This document shows, one piece after another, positions 14,976 to 23,430 of a DNA stretch of 41,041 nt. This DNA comes from a virus: positions 1-41,041 of the IMG/VR virus record IMGVR_UViG_3300022602_000198. One strand, 5' to 3'. Every line of letters begins with the position of its first letter. Positions within the stretch are counted from its first letter, which is position 1. A program made the translations under genes and the position numbers. The notes under the pieces are model-generated. The model made no database searches and was not told the origin of the DNA. It saw only the letters and a list, made by a program, of their open reading frames with translations.

Positions 14976-17658
14976 CTACCCAGCGACTTCCACTTGGTAC
15001 TGTAACAGTGACGCCAGAACTAACTGTAACTGGGCCAACCGATGATGCTCCGTACCCTGACGGTATGGAATAGGTTACTGACACTGTCAAATTGTTTAAT
15101 ACTAAACCGTTGCTTGCCAACAACTCTGAAGCCTGCAGCTCGCCAGTTGATGGTTTAAATAAATGCTTAGCGTTACTGGTATAAATTGTACTAGCAGTAC
15201 CACTGGTTGCTGTTACCGCAACAGGATAAATGTAGCTTGCTGTAGCAACGTCGTTACTGATCGAGATGCTAGATGCAGAGCTGCCAGAGTAGCCAGAAAT
15301 ACCAGAGAAGCCACTGTAGCCAGAGATACCAGATCCGCTGTAACCAGAAATGCCAGAACCGCTGTAACCGCTGATACCAGAGTATCCACTGATACCGGAG
15401 AATCCACTGTATCCACTAATACCGGAGTATCCACTATAGCCGCTAATACCGCTGTAACCACTGATACCGGAGTATCCACTATAGCCGCTAATACCGCTGT
15501 AACCGCTGATACCACTGTAGCCACTGATACCGGAGTATCCACTGTAACCACTGATACCGGAGAAACCGCCGATACCACTGTAGCCACTGATACCAGAAAA
15601 ACCACTGTAGCCGCTTATACCACTTCCGGAGTAGCCTGAAATACCAGAATAGCCAGAGAGGCCGCTATAACCACTATAACCACTATAACCGCTTATACCG
15701 CTTCCAGAGTAACCTGAGAATCCGCTATAGCCCGATATACCGCTACTACCTGTTGCTCCAGAGATGCCTGAGAAACCACTGTATCCGGAGATACCGCTAT
15801 AGCCCGATGTGCCGTTATTACCACTGTATCCGCTATAACCTGATGTGCCAGAATAGCCAGATGTTCCAATACCGCTGTAACCAGAAAAGCCACTATATCC
15901 TGAGATACCGCTGCTACCAGTTGCGCCAGAAATGCCTGAGAAGCCACTGTATCCAGAAATGCCACTGTAACCGCTTATACCGCTGTAACCAGAGATGCCA
16001 GAAAAACCGCTATAACCCGATACGCCAGACCCGCTGTAGCCAGAAATGCCTGAGAAGCCACTGTAACCAGAAATGCCAGAAAAACCGCTATAACCCGATA
16101 CGCCAGATCCACTGTAACCAGAAATGCCTGAGAAGCCACTGTAGCCACTAGTACCGCTGTAACCGGATATTCCAGAGATTCCTGAACCACCGTTTAGTCC
16201 AGAGTAGCCGGAAAAACCGCTGTAACCAGATATACCAGAATATCCAGAAAAACCAGAAATGCCGTTTGCAACCGCAAAAATAATTTGCTGATTGTTAGCA
16301 AATCCGGTTGTGCCAGTTCCAGAAGATGAGACTAGTGAAACCGGAATTGTCCAATAGCTAGATAGGTTTGTTGGTGTTCCAGTAATTGCCCAAGTTTGTT
16401 GGTTTGCGCTATTGGTTTGATCTTGTATAACAACTTCTTCAGTTTTTTGAAGTAAAGCCAAAAATACACTGATATCTACGCCATTAGCAGCAAGTTTGCT
16501 AACGTTTAATTGCGTTGCGCTAGTTTGGGTTGCGTTATTCCACAGTATGTAATCTGTGCCAGGATCTCCACTGGTTGCTGTGGTATTGGCTTTGTAATAG
16601 TAGTAATTACTTGATATACCGCTTGCACCAGAAAAACCGCTATAACCAGAAACACCAGATCCGCTATAGCCAGAAATACCGCTGTAACCGCTGATACCGG
16701 AAAAGCCGCTATAACCTGAAATACCGGAAAAGCCACTGTAACCGCTAATACCGGAAAAGCCACTGTAGCCTGATATACCAGATACGCCACTGTAACCAGA
16801 AATGCCAGAAAAACCGCTGTAGCCTGATATACCAGATACGCCACTGTAACCGCTGATACCGGATACGCCACTGTAACCGCTGATACCGGATACGCCACTG
16901 TATCCTGAGATACCAGACCAACCACTATAGCCACTGTATCCTGAGATACCAGATCCGGAATAGCCAGATATGCCTGAGAAGCCAGAGAGGCCAGAAACAC
17001 CGCTATAACCGCTTATGCCGCTATAGCCAGAAAAACCAGAAACTCCGCTGTAACCAGAGGTGCCAGAAATACCTGACCAGCCGCTGTAACCAGAATAGCC
17101 TGATATGCCGGATCCGGAATAGCCTGATATACCTGAGAAACCAGAAAGACCAGAAACACCGCTATAACCAGAATAACCCGATATACCACTGTATCCAGAA
17201 ATGCCAGAAAAACCTGACGTGCCACTATAACCAGAAATGCCTGAACCACTGTAACCACTTTTACCGCTATAACCGCTAAAACCACTAAAACCACTAAAAC
17301 CAGATTGGCCAGAAAATCCAGAAAAACCTGAATATCCCGAAGTACCTTTTACATTACCAGCGTTAACTGTTGAGCCATTGGTATTGACAAGAATTAAATC
17401 GCCATTGCTGTCAATATATGCACTGGTAAAACCTGGTATTGGGCCAGTTACAGATGTTGTTCCATCACTGTAATAAAAAATTAAATCATATGTTACCGGA
17501 TCTAACACCACGTTGGTAATAAATTTACCGGGCGTAACAGCGTTAGCAATCAGTGCGATGGCTACTTGTTTTGTAACACCATGTTGTACTAGTACTGTTA
17601 CCTCATCGCCATTAACAGTATTGGCAACGGGTAACTGTGTTATCGACTGATCGGCCAT
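14968..17658 (-). CDS. Large collagen-like tail fibre (896 aa)
   Basis: Five parts are visible: an N-terminal head (1-104, starting ADQSITQLPVANTVNGDEVT) that probably attaches to the virion; a Gly-X-Ser collagen-like shaft (about 105-348); a non-collagen central domain (about 349-465, with TWAITGTPTNLSSYWTIPVS); a second shaft (about 466-793); and a C-terminal domain (about 794-896) closely related to that of the 242-aa fibre (SNAKHLFKPSTGEL, ending RWVVL). The triplets use Tyr, Phe or Ile at X and Ser at Y, without proline at X, unusual for a stable collagen helix. Ser side chains offer dense potential modification sites, and glycosyltransferase genes follow immediately. It starts 3 bp before the previous gene's stop and is the longest fibre of the virion. 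Confidence 0.85.
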   Translation of the reverse strand: MADQSITQLPVANTVNGDEVTVLVQHGVTKQVAIALIANAVTPGKFITNVVLDPVTYDLIFYYSDGTTSVTGPIPGFTSAYIDSNGDLILVNTNGSTVNAGNVKGTSGYSGFSGFSGQSGFSGFSGFSGYSGKSGYSGSGISGYSGTSGFSGISGYSGISGYSGYSGVSGLSGFSGISGYSGSGISGYSGYSGWSGISGTSGYSGVSGFSGYSGISGYSGVSGLSGFSGISGYSGSGISGYSGYSGWSGISGYSGVSGISGYSGVSGISGYSGVSGISGYSGFSGISGYSGVSGISGYSGFSGISGYSGFSGISGYSGFSGISGYSGISGYSGSGVSGYSGFSGASGISSNYYYYKANTTATSGDPGTDYILWNNATQTSATQLNVSKLAANGVDISVFLALLQKTEEVVIQDQTNSANQQTWAITGTPTNLSSYWTIPVSLVSSSGTGTTGFANNQQIIFAVANGISGFSGYSGISGYSGFSGYSGLNGGSGISGISGYSGTSGYSGFSGISGYSGSGVSGYSGFSGISGYSGFSGISGYSGSGVSGYSGFSGISGYSGISGYSGISGYSGFSGISGATGSSGISGYSGFSGYSGIGTSGYSGTSGYSGYSGNNGTSGYSGISGYSGFSGISGATGSSGISGYSGFSGYSGSGISGYSGYSGYSGLSGYSGISGYSGSGISGYSGFSGISGYSGIGGFSGISGYSGYSGISGYSGISGYSGISGYSGYSGISGYSGISGYSGYSGISGYSGFSGISGYSGISGYSGSGISGYSGSGISGYSGFSGISGYSGSSASSISISNDVATASYIYPVAVTATSGTASTIYTSNAKHLFKPSTGELQASELLASNGLVLNNLTVSVTYSIPSGYGASSVGPVTVSSGVTVTVPSGSRWVVL
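15280..16260 (-). repeat. Second collagen-coding repeat tract of the 896-aa fibre
   Basis: About 1 kb of tandem degenerate 9- and 18-bp units that encode Gly-Tyr-Ser, Gly-Ile-Ser and Gly-Phe-Ser. Several longer blocks are nearly identical at the nucleotide level (for example around 15,940, 16,045 and 16,115), which favours slippage or recombination and so length variation of the fibre shaft. Confidence 0.8.
16615..17345 (-). repeat. First collagen-coding repeat tract of the 896-aa fibre
   Basis: About 0.73 kb of the same Gly-X-Ser coding repeats, separated from the other tract by a unique segment of about 350 bp. Blocks around 16,760 and 16,820 are near-identical. Confidence 0.8.
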
Positions 17659-17661
17659 GTA

Positions 17662-18285
17662 TTATGTATAAGTAAAGCCACCATGTTTGGTAGCTGTTCC
17701 GAACGGAGAAATTGCAGCAACGTCAACAATACCCGTTACAGGAAATGATGGGGTTGTTGCAACAATTTGTGTTGAGTTCACTAGCGAGAATGTAGCAATA
17801 GCTCCGCCAAATTTAATGGTTGTTACATCAGTAAAGTTAGCACCTACCAATGTAACCAATGTGCCACCAGATTTTGTGCCTGTAGGTGGTGTCACAGTAT
17901 AAATATACGGGAACAATACTTGCGTGTTTGGTGCCACATTACTTGCTGTATTTAAATCGCCTTGAGTGTTTCCACTAAATGGAGAGACACCTTCAATAAA
18001 TACAGAATTACCCGCTTGGAAACCATTTTCAGTCATAATTTGATTGCCACCAATTGGGCCGGTAGCAATAGATACATCTGGACGCGGGAAACGTAATGCG
18101 ATGTTTTCAGTTTGACGAGCTGGCAAACGCCATGGGTCAAAATTGTCTAAATCTTCTTGACAAACTCGCATGCCGGGGAAGTTTGGGTCAGGCATTAAGT
18201 CTACATAAGCAAACTTCCTGTTGCAGCGGTCGCAGACCGCCACAGACAGGACAGAATTACCTCGAGTATCGATGTAGACAGACAT
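17662..18285 (-). CDS. Structural protein: zinc-ribbon-like N-terminus plus IPT/TIG domain (207 aa)
   Basis: Residues 1-60 have a four-cysteine-like pattern (CDRCNRKFAYVDLMPDPNFP at 18-37, then RVCQEDLDNFDPWRLPARQT), which I associate with a conserved N-terminus of aquatic phage structural proteins. The C-terminal part (about 125-207) is an immunoglobulin-like IPT/TIG fold: VTPPTGTKSGGTLVTLVGAN, then IKFGGAIATFSLV, STQIVATTPSFP. These domains often sit on the surface of capsids or tails. It is placed between the fibre and two other beta-rich proteins. Only three Cys are clear, so metal binding is unproven. Confidence 0.6.
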   Translation of the reverse strand: MSVYIDTRGNSVLSVAVCDRCNRKFAYVDLMPDPNFPGMRVCQEDLDNFDPWRLPARQTENIALRFPRPDVSIATGPIGGNQIMTENGFQAGNSVFIEGVSPFSGNTQGDLNTASNVAPNTQVLFPYIYTVTPPTGTKSGGTLVTLVGANFTDVTTIKFGGAIATFSLVNSTQIVATTPSFPVTGIVDVAAISPFGTATKHGGFTYT

Positions 18286-18294
18286 TTATCTGCC

Positions 18295-19113
18295 TTAAGC
18301 GGATTGACCGTCGTTCTTGATTAAAAAACCACCAGCAAAAATACTTGCATAAAAAGGGCCACCTGTATTTGTTTTTAATTGATATTGAATATCTGTTCCA
18401 CCGGGATGTGCAATAGGTACTGTATAAGGAATATTAAAAATTTGAACAAAAGGTGATTGACTTAAAATGTTAGTATTTCCGCTGAAATTTACTAAATAGC
18501 CGTTTTGATTATCTCCGGTAACAGGCAAATTAAATTTATTATATTCAGCAAAAATCATAAAATTGCTGGATGTAAACCCAATGCTTGCGTTTGCTTGAAT
18601 GTAGCTCAAATAAAATGTATAACCGTTTGGAACGGTATATAACGACATTTGAGTTTGACCAATACCGGGGTTAATTTGTGCATAAAGATTTGTGCCATTT
18701 TTGCATGTAATAGTACCAGCATTAACACCGTTTGTTACAAACAATCCATTAATTCTAAAATAAGAGTTAACAGACGTTACTGGTGTTGTACCATTTAATG
18801 TAATATATTCAGACAACAAATTATAATTTGCATCTAATCCTTGGATTTGAACGGTTTGTGTATCTGTGGTAGTAGATACCAAAGTCATTTGAACAGCTGA
18901 ACTTGGATATGCGTATGTACCACCAGATTGCGTTAAACCTTCCCAACATGGGCCTAATGCGGTGCTTCCAACTTGTGTAGAATAGCCAAAAAGTTCAACG
19001 TTTGTGTGTCCGGCAATTTGGTTTCTTCCAACCTGAAGGTCAAATGGTTCGTATGCACCCTGTACTGTAACAGAGGGCATTGCTGCTGGTTGTAGATTTG
19101 TTACTAAAGACAT
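18295..19113 (-). CDS. Beta-rich virion protein (272 aa)
   Basis: A 272-residue uncharged, beta-rich protein of the virion type (Thr/Asn/Gln/Gly/Tyr-rich, with SYIQANASIGFTSSNFMIFA in the centre). I do not recognise a family. No signal, membrane segment or coiled coil is seen. It lies between the 150-aa protein and the IPT protein in the unit driven by promoter B. A capsid decoration or tail-fibre-base role is possible, but not shown. Confidence 0.6.
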   Translation of the reverse strand: MSLVTNLQPAAMPSVTVQGAYEPFDLQVGRNQIAGHTNVELFGYSTQVGSTALGPCWEGLTQSGGTYAYPSSAVQMTLVSTTTDTQTVQIQGLDANYNLLSEYITLNGTTPVTSVNSYFRINGLFVTNGVNAGTITCKNGTNLYAQINPGIGQTQMSLYTVPNGYTFYLSYIQANASIGFTSSNFMIFAEYNKFNLPVTGDNQNGYLVNFSGNTNILSQSPFVQIFNIPYTVPIAHPGGTDIQYQLKTNTGGPFYASIFAGGFLIKNDGQSA

Positions 19114-19166
19114 AATTAATTTCCTTTAATGTTAAATAGGGGGGATTACTCCCCCTAGGTAATTAA

Positions 19167-19619
19167 TTAGTTGTTTGTGTAACCAGAACCGTAAGCAGTG
19201 ATTGTGCCATCAACGTTACGTGGTGTGTAACGAACGCTCAATGTGCCAACTGCACCTGCATCAGCTGTAAAGCTAACAGTTACGTCATTAACGCCAACGT
19301 TTGCCAATAAACCAACAACTGAAGAAGATGAACCAAAAGTGATGTTGTTGATACCAGCTGCATCAGATAATGTGCCAACAGTAGTGCCAGCAACAGTTAC
19401 GTTTGGAGTAGCTGGGGTGTTAGCTGCAGTAGTAAAATAACCTTTAATGTCAGAAATAATTGAACCAGCTGGGATTGTTACAGTGGTTGCTGTGCCGCCA
19501 ACAATTGCTTTTTGAACTGTACACTCAGCTGCGCCAGTGTTGTCTGGAGCGATTACGCCGTTGTTTGTTGGGTTGTTACGCTTGAAAATGCGAATGGGGG
19601 TTGTAAATGTAGATGACAT
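19167..19619 (-). CDS. Small beta-rich structural protein, possible head decoration (150 aa)
   Basis: A 150-residue Thr/Gly/Ala/Val-rich protein with no charge clusters, beginning SSTFTTPIRIFKRNNPTNNG and ending YTPRNVDGTITAYGSGYTNN. Its size, composition and position just after the major capsid gene (apart from the HNH gene) would suit a decoration or trimer-plug protein, but no motif proves it. It is the first gene after promoter B, with a leader of about 90 nt and an AAGGAA ribosome site 6-7 bases before the ATG. The sequence from 19620 to 19706 is untranslated leader. Confidence 0.6.
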   Translation of the reverse strand: MSSTFTTPIRIFKRNNPTNNGVIAPDNTGAAECTVQKAIVGGTATTVTIPAGSIISDIKGYFTTAANTPATPNVTVAGTTVGTLSDAAGINNITFGSSSSVVGLLANVGVNDVTVSFTADAGAVGTLSVRYTPRNVDGTITAYGSGYTNN

Positions 19620-19706
19620 GTTTGATTCCTTATCTTAGTGGGTGTCCCAAGCTGTCTCTAAGTCGTCACTACCGGGAAGGGTCGGCGGTCAGAATGGGAT
19701 TATCTT

Positions 19707-19747
19707 CCTATAACTACTAATGCAAATATAAGGGAAAAGTCGCCCTA
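19707..19747 (-). promoter_or_regulatory. Bipartite phage promoter, copy B
   Basis: Minus strand: TAGGGCG (19741-19747), 16-bp spacer, TGCATTAGT (19716-19724), then AGTTATAGG with the invariant A at 19709. TAGGGCG includes the stop codon of the HNH gene. It opens the structural-fibre-lysis unit, and is the only copy with a long leader (about 90 nt to the first ATG). Confidence 0.72.
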
Positions 19748-20197
19748 AACAGCGTACTTATTGGACTTTTTGACGTTTTCTTCGCCAGGGATGACACGCA
19801 GATTGGAGAAAGTGTGCAGACCGGAAACATTTTTGCCTTGAAGTGGAATAATGTGGTCTACGTGGTGGGGAATGCCAGTTGCTTGGGAAAGCATAGCGGC
19901 AAGTTGATATTTTGCTACGATGAGGTGGGCATCAGGATCCCATTTTGGGGTGCGTTGTAGTTGCATGGCACGACGTTTACCCTCTAAAGCGGCTTTAACA
20001 GGTTTGTTGTTTAAATCCCATTTTCTGTTAATTGCGTTATGTCGTTCACGATTCTCTTCACGCCAATTTGCTTTAGATTTTGAAACTTTTTCTGGATTAG
20101 CTAATGCCCAAGCTTTAGCCCGTTCTTTAGCTAATTCTTTATTACGCAAGTACCATTCTCTTGCTAATCGTTTTTGGTTTTCTTTTGATGTGGCCAT
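19745..20197 (-). CDS. HNH endonuclease (150 aa), homing-type
   Basis: The C-terminal third has the HNH nuclease core: H112-V-D-H115 followed by IPLQGKNVSGLHTFSNLRVI (with N132 near the end of this segment) and N141 in EENVKKSN. The N-terminal two thirds are a basic helix with repeats such as REWYLRNKELAKERAKAW and NWREENRERHNAINRKW, resembling DNA-contacting segments of free-standing phage HNH proteins. I chose the ATG at 20195-20197; a frame opens earlier at a GTG inside the terminator stem and at ATG 20213, but neither has a ribosome site. It lies between capsid and the next structural gene, behind a terminator, and could be a mobile intron-less homing gene. Confidence 0.8.
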   Translation of the reverse strand: MATSKENQKRLAREWYLRNKELAKERAKAWALANPEKVSKSKANWREENRERHNAINRKWDLNNKPVKAALEGKRRAMQLQRTPKWDPDAHLIVAKYQLAAMLSQATGIPHHVDHIIPLQGKNVSGLHTFSNLRVIPGEENVKKSNKYAV

Positions 20198-20213
20198 AAT
20201 AGTATTATACATG

Positions 20214-20242
20214 AAAAAGCCCACCTTGTGAGTGGGCTTTTT
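20214..20242 (-). terminator. Strong Rho-independent terminator after the major capsid gene
   Basis: On the minus strand a stem of 11 bp: AAAAAGCCCAC, loop TCACAAG, GTGGGCTTTTT, with the T-run on either strand so it could act in both directions. It starts 28 bp past the major capsid stop, so it probably trims the capsid transcript and reduces read-through into the HNH gene. Confidence 0.85.
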
Positions 20243-20269
20243 ACATTTACTACTTTTGGTTAAAACCGA

Positions 20270-21187
20270 TTACAGACCTGCTGTACCATACACATTACGT
20301 GCATCGTGCCACCCAGTCGCGTAGCGCTCAGTTGCCTTGTAGCGCATGCTATCTGTTTCGAAGTCGCCCTCCATCGATTTCTCCATTGGACGACGCATAA
20401 CGAGCATGAGACCATTCTCAGCATCAGTCTGAACCCACCAAGCTTTGCTAGAGGACAAACGTGTAACCACGTGTGTGCCTTTAGGCAACATGCCTGTTGA
20501 TTTGATTGGGTTCAAATCGTTGTCAGCTGTACCAGAACGGAGAACTGACTTCAGAATTACTTCTGATTGGAACTCGAGTGCTGGTGGAACAACTAACTGC
20601 TCTGCCTTCAAACGGATACGCTTACCGTTGTTGTCAACAGCAGAACGAATTTGAATCAACATCTGTTCAACAGAAGTTTGGCTCAAAGAAGCAGCTGTAG
20701 ATAACTGGTTAGAGTAAGAAGCGCCGTTAGCGATTGGGTGAGCTGTAGAGATCAAAGTAACACCATCGCCACCAGTGTAGCCGCTTGTGAACGCAAAGTT
20801 CAACAAGTTAGCACACAATGTTTCCTTAGTTTCAATCATAGACTGAGCTAAGTGCTTAGCGAAAGTGCTGCCGATACGGATGTGATCGCCGTCTTCCATC
20901 AAAACTTTAGTCAAGGCATATGCCAAGCCATAGATTTGGTAGATGAATCGGGTGATGTACAATGTACCGCCTTGATCGTAGCTAACTGGAGTGCCGTCAG
21001 GCATCGCAGGAGCTGCGTTCATACCATAAAGCATTACTTCTTCATGGTAGTTACGTGGAATACCTTGGATCTGTTCTACAAATCCTTTCCACTCGTCGTC
21101 GCGTTGTTCATAAACGCCATCAAAGACTTCGTTGATAATCGGCTCGACTACCGCACGAAAGTCCGTACTGCGCATTGGGGTTGCCAT
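20270..21187 (-). CDS. Major capsid protein, HK97-fold (305 aa)
   Basis: A 305-residue protein with the features of a major capsid subunit in aquatic phages: an N-terminal helix (FRAVVEPIINEVFDGVYEQR), a loop region (YDQGGTLYITRFIYQIYGLA), the TAHPIANGASYSN segment around residues 148-160, a spine-like helix (VEQMLIQIRSAVDNN), LVVPPALEFQSEVILKS, then the ADNDLNPIKSTGMLPKGTHV and SKAWWVQTDAENGLMLVMRR, and the C-terminal SMRYKATERYATGWHDARNV. No separate prohead protease is seen, and the scaffold gene lies three genes upstream. The end of this gene is followed closely by a strong terminator, fitting high expression. Confidence 0.85.
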   Translation of the reverse strand: MATPMRSTDFRAVVEPIINEVFDGVYEQRDDEWKGFVEQIQGIPRNYHEEVMLYGMNAAPAMPDGTPVSYDQGGTLYITRFIYQIYGLAYALTKVLMEDGDHIRIGSTFAKHLAQSMIETKETLCANLLNFAFTSGYTGGDGVTLISTAHPIANGASYSNQLSTAASLSQTSVEQMLIQIRSAVDNNGKRIRLKAEQLVVPPALEFQSEVILKSVLRSGTADNDLNPIKSTGMLPKGTHVVTRLSSSKAWWVQTDAENGLMLVMRRPMEKSMEGDFETDSMRYKATERYATGWHDARNVYGTAGL

Positions 21188-21210
21188 TTGCTAGTTCCTT
21201 TCGTTGTTAA

Positions 21211-21873
21211 TTAAACCGAGATCGACGGAGCGACCAATTGGCTGTTAGCGATTTGTACTTGAACGATTGTGTATGCATCGCCCCAAGCGTTGGTTTGACC
21301 AGCTGGGAATGCAGTTTCACGTCCGAGTCCAACAACTTTAACTTGACCTTGAGCGCCTAGAGATACTGAAGTAGCAGCTAGAGCTGTTTGGCTAAAGCCA
21401 GCACCACCGTTACCGATAGAGTAACCTACGGTTGGGTTGTTAGTGGCATCAAAGTTGTACTCTTGTCCGATTGCTGAAGGCAATACGGAACCGTTTACTT
21501 GAGCTTCATAAACGATTGCTGGATCTGTGAAGAGCCAGAATACGATTTGTGTAGAAGCATCAAGAGTTGTTTTAGCAGCCCACTTAGCTACAGAACGACG
21601 ACCTTGTGAGTCGGTGAACTCTACACCGTCGAACACGCCGAAGAAACGGCTTGTTGCGGCAGCAGTAGCTGCGGGAACTAATTGACCAGAACTGTTGATT
21701 TCAACAGGCTGGTATTGGTAAAAAGCCTGACCTGTGGTCAAACCGTAAGGAGCGCTATATGTGTTGTCAGTAGCAGCTTGGAAGCTGTTTGTGCCAACAA
21801 AAGGGGTCGCACGGTCTAAACCACTTGGGTGAAACGCAGGCTTCAGACCAAAGGGTTGATATGTCGTAGACAT
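21211..21873 (-). CDS. Capsid-associated structural protein (220 aa)
   Basis: A 220-residue beta-rich, low-charge protein with YSAPYGLTTGQAFYQYQPVE and ATSRFFGVFDGVEFTDSQGR near the middle; these are features of a conserved protein encoded directly before the major capsid gene in many aquatic phages (possible head decoration or capsid stabiliser). The gap to the capsid gene is 24 bp. Function not shown. Confidence 0.6.
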   Translation of the reverse strand: MSTTYQPFGLKPAFHPSGLDRATPFVGTNSFQAATDNTYSAPYGLTTGQAFYQYQPVEINSSGQLVPAATAAATSRFFGVFDGVEFTDSQGRRSVAKWAAKTTLDASTQIVFWLFTDPAIVYEAQVNGSVLPSAIGQEYNFDATNNPTVGYSIGNGGAGFSQTALAATSVSLGAQGQVKVVGLGRETAFPAGQTNAWGDAYTIVQVQIANSQLVAPSISV

Positions 21874-21900
21874 TAAAATTTCCTTTGTTTTTGAAGAATG

Positions 21901-22458
21901 TTATGAGAAACGAATGTTTTTATTATTCGCCTTTGTGGTTTCCTTTTCCATTTCTAAAAGACCACCCTCCAAGTGGCTACGGCCGCCCTTATTACCTTCA
22001 GCTGCACCACGGACATTTGCTGTAATGTTTCGTTGGTGCTCGAGGGGATCCTCGAGGTGGAGCATGCGCATAACTTCTTGATAGATGTCCTCTGGTAACT
22101 TAAAGAGAACCAATTCGTTACAACTAACACAGCCTTCAAACTTGCCTGAATTCATTTTGCCTAGTCCTTCAAAGCCTTTACCTAATTCCGAAGCTTTAAC
22201 TGGCTCATAACCCAACGCCATACGTTTGTCGATACTGTCGTAAGTATTGGTTGTTGACAACCAACACAAGTGCATCCCGGGAATGATCCCCGCGGGAAGA
22301 TCGGGCAACGCACTATTTGCCCACTTGTCTCTAAACGCATCAAGGCGTTCACGACGTGCAATATCATCGGGATCTGCAGTAATTGCGCGATCCATAACTT
22401 CTTGTGCTCGGTCCGCTAAGCGGTCATCTAAGTCACGTTTAATTCTTGTATTTGCCAT
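21901..22458 (-). CDS. Conserved hypothetical capsid-region protein (185 aa)
   Basis: A 185-residue charged protein. Residues 1-50 are helical (KRDLDDRLADRAQEVMDRAI), followed by GIIPGMHLCWLSTTNTYDSI, a CVSC pair near residue 112 (GCVSCNELVLFKLPEDIYQE) and a basic tail. I recall the 'HLCWLSTTN' type of protein from capsid regions of uncultured phages, without assigned function. It lies 5 bp after the scaffold-like gene. Confidence 0.6.
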   Translation of the reverse strand: MANTRIKRDLDDRLADRAQEVMDRAITADPDDIARRERLDAFRDKWANSALPDLPAGIIPGMHLCWLSTTNTYDSIDKRMALGYEPVKASELGKGFEGLGKMNSGKFEGCVSCNELVLFKLPEDIYQEVMRMLHLEDPLEHQRNITANVRGAAEGNKGGRSHLEGGLLEMEKETTKANNKNIRFS

Positions 22459-22463
22459 TTTGT

Positions 22464-23414
22464 TTATTCCCTATTTTGGCGGTCATACGATGCGTATGCC
22501 CGGATCATTTTGTTTCGTCTTTCTACATCATCCCAAGCACCAGCGTCTTTAATTGCCTGAACACGATCACGTGATAACGTGATGGTTCCAGGTTTTGCTG
22601 ATGCTGTGTTTGCTACTCGGCTAGAAGCTGTTGGGCCTGCCATACGAGATTTTTTACCTTCGCCTTTTCCTGCATAGCGATGGGGCAAACGGGCCTGTAA
22701 ACGATTATCTAACTCTTCCCAATACTCGGAATCACTAGGATCCCAACCATCGGCGGCAAGTTCTTGATCTATTACTTTGGCAATTTTACTATCGGTATCT
22801 CGAGCCTGTGGATCATACCAATCATTTTTCTTTAGCCACTTAGCTGCTTTTTTCTGTACATCTTCCGCTACCGGATTTGGTACATTTTGCTTAGGGGCCT
22901 TAGCTTGCTCAAGTTGTTGTTTCTTGTGATACTGAGCTTGTTGCAGACGTTGCTTAGCTTCTGTCAATTGCTCCAAATAATCAACTTGAGCCGCGGCATC
23001 ACCATTTTGTGCAGCTTGTAGCATCTTCATTTTGGCATACTCAACGCGAGTAGCTTCATCTTCGATAGACTTATCAAGCTGTGCAAATTGGTAAGAAGAT
23101 GCTGTATTTTCTACAGCAGCCAAACGTCTGGCTAATTCTTCATTACGCTTCTCAAGTGCACTAATCTTGTGTTTGGCTGACGCTTCACGTTGCTTAGCTA
23201 ATTCTTTTTTTAGCTTTCGCTCTTCTCTGCGCGCCTCGCGAATTTTATCGCGATCTTCATCGGTTTCTGCATCATCAAGTTCTTGATCTGCAGCTTCCGA
23301 TTCTGCTTTTACTTCTTCTTCTTCCGCTTCTATTTCTTCTGGAAGTTCAACTTTGGCAATTAATGTGCCGTCTTCCAGTTCCTTTACGGGAACATCTTTT
23401 TCTTTATCTGCCAT
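22464..23414 (-). CDS. Scaffolding-like protein (316 aa)
   Basis: A 316-residue highly charged, helical protein. The N-terminal 50 residues are acidic (EIEAEEEEVKAESEAADQEL), the middle is an extended coiled coil (RKLKKELAKQREASAKHKIS and ARRLAAVENTASSYQFAQL), and the C-terminus is basic. It lies between the GroES-like gene and the capsid genes, the usual place of the scaffold, and lacks structural beta domains. The family cannot be proven by motif. Confidence 0.65.
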   Translation of the reverse strand: MADKEKDVPVKELEDGTLIAKVELPEEIEAEEEEVKAESEAADQELDDAETDEDRDKIREARREERKLKKELAKQREASAKHKISALEKRNEELARRLAAVENTASSYQFAQLDKSIEDEATRVEYAKMKMLQAAQNGDAAAQVDYLEQLTEAKQRLQQAQYHKKQQLEQAKAPKQNVPNPVAEDVQKKAAKWLKKNDWYDPQARDTDSKIAKVIDQELAADGWDPSDSEYWEELDNRLQARLPHRYAGKGEGKKSRMAGPTASSRVANTASAKPGTITLSRDRVQAIKDAGAWDDVERRNKMIRAYASYDRQNRE

Positions 23415-23430
23415 ACTTTTCTTTCAAAAG

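Noticed and set aside
15163-15639. A long rightward frame (158 codons) and other frames opposite or beside the fibre repeats
   Set aside because: They arise from the repetitive Gly-X-Ser coding sequence and have low-complexity, implausible products.
15280-17345. Regularly spaced repeats suggesting a CRISPR array
   Set aside because: Units are only 9 or 18 bp, in frame, and encode collagen-like triplets; there are no unique spacers.
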